Below are positions 58,634 to 64,000 of a DNA stretch of 64,000 nt, piece after piece; the stretch's first letter is position 1; every line of letters begins with the position of its first letter. Made by a program: the position numbers and the translations under genes. The stretch is from Shimia sp. Alg240-R146. GTDB taxonomy: Bacteria > Pseudomonadota > Alphaproteobacteria > Rhodobacterales > Rhodobacteraceae. The notes under the pieces are model-generated. The model saw only the letters and a list, made by a program, of their open reading frames with translations, ran no database searches and had not been told where the DNA came from. The stretch lies in NCBI RefSeq assembly GCF_947331465.1, contig NZ_CAMZOK010000003.1, positions 620,001 through 684,000 on the forward strand, written 5' to 3'.

Positions 58634-59535
58634 CTCTTACGCCGAAACTCGCGCAGCATCGGAATTGAGTAGATCACCAAGGCCGCCCAGATCATCGGAA
58701 AGGCGATCATGCGGGCTTGGCCAAACGGTTCTTTGAAAACAATCACAGCCACGAGAAAGATCATCGTGGGCGCGATATATTGCATGATGCCGATGGTCGA
58801 CAACCGCAGCAGTTTGGCGCCATTGGCATACAGCAAGAGCGGCACCGCCGTGACCACGCCACAGACCAACAGAAGCCATGTGTCTTGCGTGCCTTGCAGA
58901 AAATGGCTCTGCCCCTGCGCGGTCAGCCAAAGCAGATACAACGTCGCCGGAATGCTCAGGATCAGCACCTCAAGCAAGAAGCCCTGATTGGGGCCAATCG
59001 GCAGCGATTTCTTGAAAAAGGCATAGAAACCCCACGACACCGTAAGGGTCAGCGCGGCCCATGGCAGCGTGCCCGCATCCAGCCACAAAACACCAACAGC
59101 TGCAGCCGCAAGAGCCACCGCAACCCATTGCAACCGCGTGAGTTTTTCACCCAATAATATGGCCGCAAGCGCAATACTGAACAGCGGGTTGATGTAATAC
59201 CCCAGAGCTGCATCCAACGCGCGATCCGTCGCTATCGACCAGACATAAATGCCCCAGTTGATCGACACCAACGCCGCCGTCACGCAGGCCATCATCAACG
59301 TTCGCGGGCTTTTTAACGCCGCCATTAGCGCATCTGTGCGGCGCATCAACAGCAGGATCGCACCCGCAATCGGTACCGACCAAATCACCCGATGCGCGAC
59401 GACCTCTACCGGCGGGATATGCGCCACCATTTTCATGAACAGCGGCAAGAACCCCCAAAACACATAAGCGCCCAGCGCAAAGGCAAAGCCTTGCTTCGTG
59501 TCCACATTGTCTGCGCGATCTGTTGGGGTTGCCAT
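58630..59535 (-). CDS. rarD: RarD-type EamA-family permease
   Basis: The 301-residue protein has ten membrane helices in two EamA halves and the RarD-like start (GFAFALGAYVFWGFLPLFMKMVAHIPPVEVVAHRVIWS). RarD is named for a chloramphenicol-sensitive phenotype; the substrate is unknown. ATG 59535 has GAGGAG upstream. Confidence 0.9.
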   Translation of the reverse strand: MATPTDRADNVDTKQGFAFALGAYVFWGFLPLFMKMVAHIPPVEVVAHRVIWSVPIAGAILLLMRRTDALMAALKSPRTLMMACVTAALVSINWGIYVWSIATDRALDAALGYYINPLFSIALAAILLGEKLTRLQWVAVALAAAAVGVLWLDAGTLPWAALTLTVSWGFYAFFKKSLPIGPNQGFLLEVLILSIPATLYLLWLTAQGQSHFLQGTQDTWLLLVCGVVTAVPLLLYANGAKLLRLSTIGIMQYIAPTMIFLVAVIVFKEPFGQARMIAFPMIWAALVIYSIPMLREFRRKS

Positions 59536-59655
59536 TGGCGTCTCCTCAGGGGCGGCCACGCGCCCCGACGCTCTTTGGTAGACGGGCTTTGCCGCAAAGG
59601 AAAGCCGTTAAGATGTGAAGTAAACCATCAATTCCAGTGATGCCGCGCCGCCAAC

Positions 59656-60597
59656 TCAGACCCACGGTCCTACAGTTATCGCTGCAATCATTTCCTTCAT
59701 ATGGCGCATGTCGGTGCCGCAACATCCGCCCACAACATTGATCTGCGAAAACCTGCGTTCAATGTCTGCAAGTTGTTGGCCGAACTCTTTTGGATCACCA
59801 CTGTCCAGCGTGTCTGCCTCATCCAGTTCAGCATGACTGCAACGCGACGCATTGGCGACCACACCGCGCAGGCGCTCCCGACACAAAGGCGCATCAATTG
59901 CGCCGATCAAATGTTCAGGGTGAGCACAATTCACCATGAAATAGGCGGGATAATAGTCACAGGCCTCGTCAACCTCTCGGATCGCCGTCTCCAAGGAAAC
60001 GCCAACAGGCAAGCGCCCATCCGTTTCCACCGTGAAGGCGATTACGACCGACAAACCCGCTTTCTTTGACGCCAACGCAATGCCGGCAGCTTCGTTTGGA
60101 TAGGACAGTGTATAGCCCGTCACCAAATCCGCTTCCGTTTCTGCCAAAACCGCAATCTGCTCTGTGTGATACGCCGTTGCTTCGGCCACGGTCATCTGTT
60201 CACGCGGTGCGTAAGCGTCTTGGCGCGGACCAACATTTCCACTTAGCAAAACCGGATGCACCGCGCTTGCGCGCAATTCATCCATAAACGCCATTGCCGT
60301 CCGGTTGGCTTTGGCCAAGGCATCCGGCTCATACCCTATCGCCGCCGCGCGATCCCTATTGGCCAGCCAAGTCGTGCTTTCCAAAATCACGCCAAGCCCG
60401 GCCTCTTGGCCCAGATCGATCACCTGCTGGTACGACCGGCGCAACAACTCCCGCCCCTCGGCCGTTTCCAACAGCGGATAGGAGGCAAATCCTGGCAACT
60501 CGGCGCCTTGCGTAAACAGCAAATCGGTTTCCATACCTGTGTAAGCAAGGAACAAATCACCGCTTTCGTGCGGAAGAAGGTTAGGCATTTGTGACAC
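59656..60597 (-). CDS. Homocysteine S-methyltransferase family protein
   Basis: The 313-residue protein has the TIM-barrel zinc site: an early cysteine region (MVNCAHPEH), and the paired GGCCGTD near the C-terminus. It transfers a methyl group to homocysteine from a methylated donor such as S-methylmethionine. The start is GTG 60597, chosen because AGGA stands 7 nt upstream; ATG 60588 and TTG 60603 are alternatives. Its position beside the DMGDH gene suggests betaine or methylated-compound metabolism. Confidence 0.85.
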   Translation of the reverse strand: MSQMPNLLPHESGDLFLAYTGMETDLLFTQGAELPGFASYPLLETAEGRELLRRSYQQVIDLGQEAGLGVILESTTWLANRDRAAAIGYEPDALAKANRTAMAFMDELRASAVHPVLLSGNVGPRQDAYAPREQMTVAEATAYHTEQIAVLAETEADLVTGYTLSYPNEAAGIALASKKAGLSVVIAFTVETDGRLPVGVSLETAIREVDEACDYYPAYFMVNCAHPEHLIGAIDAPLCRERLRGVVANASRCSHAELDEADTLDSGDPKEFGQQLADIERRFSQINVVGGCCGTDMRHMKEMIAAITVGPWV

Positions 60598-60697
60598 CGG
60601 CAATTCCTGTAGGTTTTGCCGACCTTAACAGAGCTTTCAAGGCGCAGGGAAAAGGATGCATTTGACGGGTTTCACCACTTTGCGCCCCCCATACATC

Positions 60698-63148
60698 CTA
60701 CACCTTCACGCGTTCCGATTTGGGATCATACATCGGCCGGATCGACGCCTCGGCACGCACCTTTGTGCCCATCACATCGATCTCATAAGTCGAGGCCAAC
60801 ACCTCCGCCGCCTTTTCCCCCGCGCAGGGCACATAACCCAAGCCAATCGCACCGCCCAATGTGTGGCCATAGTTGCCCGAGCTGAGGTATCCAACATATT
60901 CGCCATCCCGCAGGATCGGTTCATTGTGGAACAACAGCGGCTCTGGATCGGTGAGTTTGAACTGAACCATACGCGCCTGCGGACCCGTCTCTTTGCGGGC
61001 AATCACCGCCTCTCGGCCAATGAAATCCGGCTTGTCTGTCTTGACCGCAAAGCCCAGCCCCGCGTCCACCACATGATCCTCGCATGTGATGTCATGGCCA
61101 AAATGCCGGAAGCCTTTTTCGATCCGGCAACTGTCCATCATATGCATGCCACAAAGCTTCAGCCCCATGTCCTGACCAGCGTCAAACAATGTCTCAAATG
61201 CATGACCCGCCATATCGGACGACACATAGATCTCCCAACCAAGCTCGCCCACATAGGTCACCCGATGCGCCCGCGCGAGGCCCATGCCAAGCTCGATTTC
61301 TTGCGCTGTGCCAAACGGGTTCGTCGCATTGGTGAAATCGGCGGGCGAAACTTTCTCCAACAGTTTACGCGCATTTGGCCCCATGATCGCCAACACACCT
61401 TCGCCCGCCGTGACATCGGTGATCACCACGTTGAACGCCCCTTTGTTGCGCATCAACCACGTCTGATCCGCCAGTCGCGTCGCCGCGGGGGTTACCACCA
61501 AATACGCGATCTCGCTCAGGCGCGTGACGGTCACATCCGCCTCAATCCCGCCCTGACGATTGAGAAATTGCGTATAGACGATCTTGCCATTTGGCACCGA
61601 ATAATCGCCGCCGCCTACATAGTTCATAAACGCCTCGGCATCCGGCCCTTCGACGCGGATTTTGCCGAAAGACGACATGTCGTACATGCCGACGTTTTCA
61701 CGCACGGCGCGGTGCTCGGCCGCGGAATTCTCAAACCAGTTCTGACGCTTCCACGTGTAGTGATAGTCGCGTTCCTGACCCTCATTGGCAAACCAGTTGG
61801 CCCGCTCCCACCCTGCCAATTCGCCCATCACCGCGCCTTGTTCTTTCAGCTGATGATGAAACGGCGTGCGCCGCACACCGCGCGCGGTGGCCTTTTGGCG
61901 ATAGGGGTAATGGTCCGCATAAAGCAGTCCCAGCGTTTCTTTGGAGCGTTCAAACAGATAGGTTTTGTTGCCTTGAAACGGCTGCATGCGGCTGATGTCT
62001 ACATCGCCCAGATCAAACGGTTTTTGCCCGTCTTCCATCCACTGCGCCAATGCCATGCCCGCGCCGCCCGCAGATTGAATGCCAATCGAGTTGAACCCCG
62101 CCGCGACCCAGACATTGTCCATCTCGGGCGCGAGACCAAGGTGATAGGCGTCATCGGGCGTAAAGCTTTCCGGCCCATTGAAGAAGGTATGAATACCCGC
62201 CTCGGCCAACATCGGCATACGATTGACCGCCGCCTCTAGGATGGGTTCAAAGTGGTCAAAATCCTCGGGCAGTTGATCGAATTCAAAACTGTCGGCAATG
62301 CCGTTCATGCCCCAAGGTTTGGCCGTGGGTTCAAAAGCACCCAGCAGGATTTTACCCGCGTCCTCTTTGTAATACGCGCATTCATCCGGCACCCGCAGCA
62401 CCGGCATTTGCGTCAACTGGGGGATGTTTTCCGTGACGATATAGAAGTGCTCACAGGCATGCAGCGGCACATTGACCCCCGCCATGCGACCAACTTCGTG
62501 ACCCCACATACCTGCACAGTTCACGACCATGTCGCAGGCAATGTGGCCTTGATCCTGGCCATCGTCGCTGACCCAGTCCACGCCCGTCACATTGCGGCCG
62601 GACTTGGCGATATTGGTGACCTTCACACGCTCTTTGACAATCGCGCCATTCTGACGCGCGCCTTTGGCCAGCGCCAGCGCGATATTGGCCGGATCCCCCT
62701 GCCCATCGAGCGGCAGATAAACACCTGCGGTCACATCATCAATGTTGAGATGTTCGTATTTGGCCTTCACTTCGGCGGGTGAAATTTCCTCGACCTCAAC
62801 CCCAAAGGCACGCGCCATGGCAGCTTGGCGGAAAATCTCTTCGCGACGTTCCTCGGTTAGGGCTACCGTGATCGAGCCGCACCGCCGAAACCCGGTGGCG
62901 ACGCCAGTTTCAGCCTCGAGATTGCCATAGAGCTCTTGGCTATATTTCGCGAGTTTGGTCATATTGGCGGTCGCGCGCAGTTGCGCGATCAGGCCAGCGG
63001 CATGCCATGTGGTGCCGGACGTGAGCTGTTTGCGCTCCAGCAGGACCACGTCCTTCCAGCCCAGTTTGGTCAAATGATAGGCGACTGAGCAGCCGACAAC
63101 GCCGCCGCCGATGATGACCACACGGGCCTTTTGGGGAAGATCAACCAA
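60698..63148 (-). CDS. Dimethylglycine/sarcosine dehydrogenase (FAD + GcvT domains)
   Basis: The 816-residue protein joins an N-terminal FAD oxidoreductase domain (VVIIGGGVVGCSVAYHL, SGTTWHAAG with the His that binds FAD covalently in the family) to a C-terminal GcvT-like folate domain (NRQGGIEADVTVTRL, GELGWEIYV). It oxidises an N-methyl group of dimethylglycine or sarcosine and passes the carbon to tetrahydrofolate. Upstream and downstream homocysteine methyltransferase genes complete a betaine route. Confidence 0.92.
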   Translation of the reverse strand: MVDLPQKARVVIIGGGVVGCSVAYHLTKLGWKDVVLLERKQLTSGTTWHAAGLIAQLRATANMTKLAKYSQELYGNLEAETGVATGFRRCGSITVALTEERREEIFRQAAMARAFGVEVEEISPAEVKAKYEHLNIDDVTAGVYLPLDGQGDPANIALALAKGARQNGAIVKERVKVTNIAKSGRNVTGVDWVSDDGQDQGHIACDMVVNCAGMWGHEVGRMAGVNVPLHACEHFYIVTENIPQLTQMPVLRVPDECAYYKEDAGKILLGAFEPTAKPWGMNGIADSFEFDQLPEDFDHFEPILEAAVNRMPMLAEAGIHTFFNGPESFTPDDAYHLGLAPEMDNVWVAAGFNSIGIQSAGGAGMALAQWMEDGQKPFDLGDVDISRMQPFQGNKTYLFERSKETLGLLYADHYPYRQKATARGVRRTPFHHQLKEQGAVMGELAGWERANWFANEGQERDYHYTWKRQNWFENSAAEHRAVRENVGMYDMSSFGKIRVEGPDAEAFMNYVGGGDYSVPNGKIVYTQFLNRQGGIEADVTVTRLSEIAYLVVTPAATRLADQTWLMRNKGAFNVVITDVTAGEGVLAIMGPNARKLLEKVSPADFTNATNPFGTAQEIELGMGLARAHRVTYVGELGWEIYVSSDMAGHAFETLFDAGQDMGLKLCGMHMMDSCRIEKGFRHFGHDITCEDHVVDAGLGFAVKTDKPDFIGREAVIARKETGPQARMVQFKLTDPEPLLFHNEPILRDGEYVGYLSSGNYGHTLGGAIGLGYVPCAGEKAAEVLASTYEIDVMGTKVRAEASIRPMYDPKSERVKV

Positions 63149-63195
63149 AGCTAAGTCCTTTCAGGTATTTCGGAAGGCTCACGCCATCCGACCGG

Positions 63196-63240
63196 CCGGG
63201 GGCGCTGCCCCCGGACCCCCGGGATATTTTGAGCAAGAGG
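63196..63240 (-). repeat. Dispersed hairpin repeat, copy 3 (minus strand)
   Basis: Read on the minus strand, TTGCTCAAAATATCCCGGGG (63235-63216) matches the core of copy 1 at 18 of 20 positions and is followed by CCGGGGGC-AGC-GCCCCCGG (63214-63196). It lies 4 bp after the stop of the upstream methyltransferase gene. Confidence 0.7.
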
Positions 63241-63243
63241 AAA

Positions 63244-64000
63244 TCATGCACCGACAATTGTGTGACCCGCGGCGGTGAGACGTGTTGCAAGTTCTGCAAT
63301 ATGCGCCGGACCCACCTCGCAGCAGCCGCCGATCAGCTTCAAGCCTTGATTGGCCCAGCCCATTGCAAAATCGGCATGCGCCGCGGGGGTCAGGTCTTGG
63401 CGAGCCGACAAGGTGTCCACTGTGCCGCCAATTTTGAGCGCGCCGATGCCGGTGAAGCCATTGGCATAAGCGCCCGTCGGCAAACCTGCAGCCAGCACGG
63501 TCGCGATATTGGCGTCGACCACCTCGGGTTTGCAGCAATTGAGGCCGACGCCCGCGACGCCGGAGCCTTGGAGCGCGGCAAGCGCATCTGCCAGTGGTTC
63601 GCCCGAGCGCAAGGTGCCGCTGTCGTCATCGGTCAACGTCATGAAGACCCATGTCGGCACACCCGTCTCAACCGCCGCCTGCGCCGCAGACGTGACCTCG
63701 GCGATGCTGGAGAGCGTTTCTGCAAGGATCAGATCGCTGGCCGCGACCTGACCGGCGATAATCTCGCGGTAAAGTGGCAATAGATCATCGTGGCTCACGG
63801 CCATATCGGGCCGGTAAGAGCCGTGCAAAGGCGACAGGCATCCAGCAAGTTTAACGCCCTCAACACCAACCTCATCTCGCGCCGCATTTGCGAGATCGAT
63901 CGCGCGTTGTTGCAGTGGCGCAAACATATCCGGCTCGTTTTCCCGCTCAAGCCGTTCTGGTGTCACCGTATAGGTGTTGAGCGTGATCAGCTTTGCGCCG
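63244..64000 (-). CDS. Homocysteine S-methyltransferase family (betaine-type), partial
   Basis: Only the C-terminal 252 residues are in the window; the start lies beyond the edge. The visible part has an N-terminal GAKLITLNTYTVTPERLER segment, the mid-barrel zinc cysteine VGLNCCKPE and the late GGCCEVGPAHI, typical of homocysteine methyltransferases including betaine-homocysteine methyltransferase. With the adjacent DMGDH it would turn glycine betaine into dimethylglycine and methionine, then sarcosine. Confidence 0.85.
   Translation of the reverse strand, partial: GAKLITLNTYTVTPERLERENEPDMFAPLQQRAIDLANAARDEVGVEGVKLAGCLSPLHGSYRPDMAVSHDDLLPLYREIIAGQVAASDLILAETLSSIAEVTSAAQAAVETGVPTWVFMTLTDDDSGTLRSGEPLADALAALQGSGVAGVGLNCCKPEVVDANIATVLAAGLPTGAYANGFTGIGALKIGGTVDTLSARQDLTPAAHADFAMGWANQGLKLIGGCCEVGPAHIAELATRLTAAGHTIVGA

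Noticed and set aside
60656..62239. 527-codon plus-strand frame antisense to the dimethylglycine dehydrogenase gene
   Set aside because: Composition is shadow-like (His/Arg-rich) and the minus strand encodes a complete FAD-GcvT enzyme.

Overview
The window reads as chromosome of a marine Rhodobacteraceae (Roseobacter-clade) alphaproteobacterium. The supporting signs are moderately high GC, the accD-folC pair, Rhodobacterales-type conserved genes (COG3146 acetyltransferase next to RidA, DUF2125, HemP, DUF1826), GANTC (CcrM-type) sites, an alphaproteobacterial LexA box, and a dispersed family of short-loop hairpins between genes. No rRNA, tRNA, CRISPR array, integrase or transposase could be supported.

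Layout. 0-4 kb: a partial FAD oxidoreductase, folC, accD and a CPBP membrane protease, all on the minus strand. 4.2-9 kb: three small conserved proteins, the 2,4-dienoyl-CoA reductase FadH and a LysR regulator (plus). 9-24.7 kb: housekeeping and envelope genes: an OmpA-domain protein, an AhpD-like enzyme, GNAT, a CinA-type domain, sfsA, map, a lamin-tail-domain protein, rsmD, a ferredoxin reductase, a peroxiredoxin, a four-gene minus cluster (RidA, GDPD, COG3146, PCD), a type I secretion ABC transporter/adaptor pair, and mlaA-mlaC. 24.8-32.2 kb: a Zur-box-preceded COG0523-DUF1826 pair, a class A penicillin-binding protein, glnK-amtB, a DUF1992 protein, and hemP with a Cys-rich partner.

32.5-45.6 kb is a compact accessory island for metal and envelope thiol biology. 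It holds two MerR regulators; merT-merF-GDCCVxC without merP or merA; a transglutaminase-CDF-methyltransferase operon; an eight-gene operon (Sco, DsbB, DsbA, PCu(A)C, Sco, DUF411, ZIP, LspA); a Zn/Cd/Pb P1B-ATPase followed by an L,D-transpeptidase; a small lipoprotein; and a second L,D-transpeptidase. Five promoters in the island share the MerR hallmark: -35 and -10 boxes separated by exactly 19 bp, with a CT-N2-AGT-N2-CT-N2-AG-like dyad in the spacer. One metal-responsive regulon would therefore join metal import and export, copper delivery, disulfide chemistry, lipoprotein maturation and peptidoglycan cross-linking. This is the most interesting part of the window.

45.9-64 kb returns to core genes: tyrB/aspC, a sulfurtransferase, smpB, an RlmL-like methyltransferase, an orphan dnaE2 lacking its C-terminal region but carrying a LexA box, rluA, DUF2125, an SGNH hydrolase, RarD, and a one-carbon cluster (two homocysteine methyltransferase-family genes around a dimethylglycine/sarcosine dehydrogenase) suited to glycine betaine catabolism.
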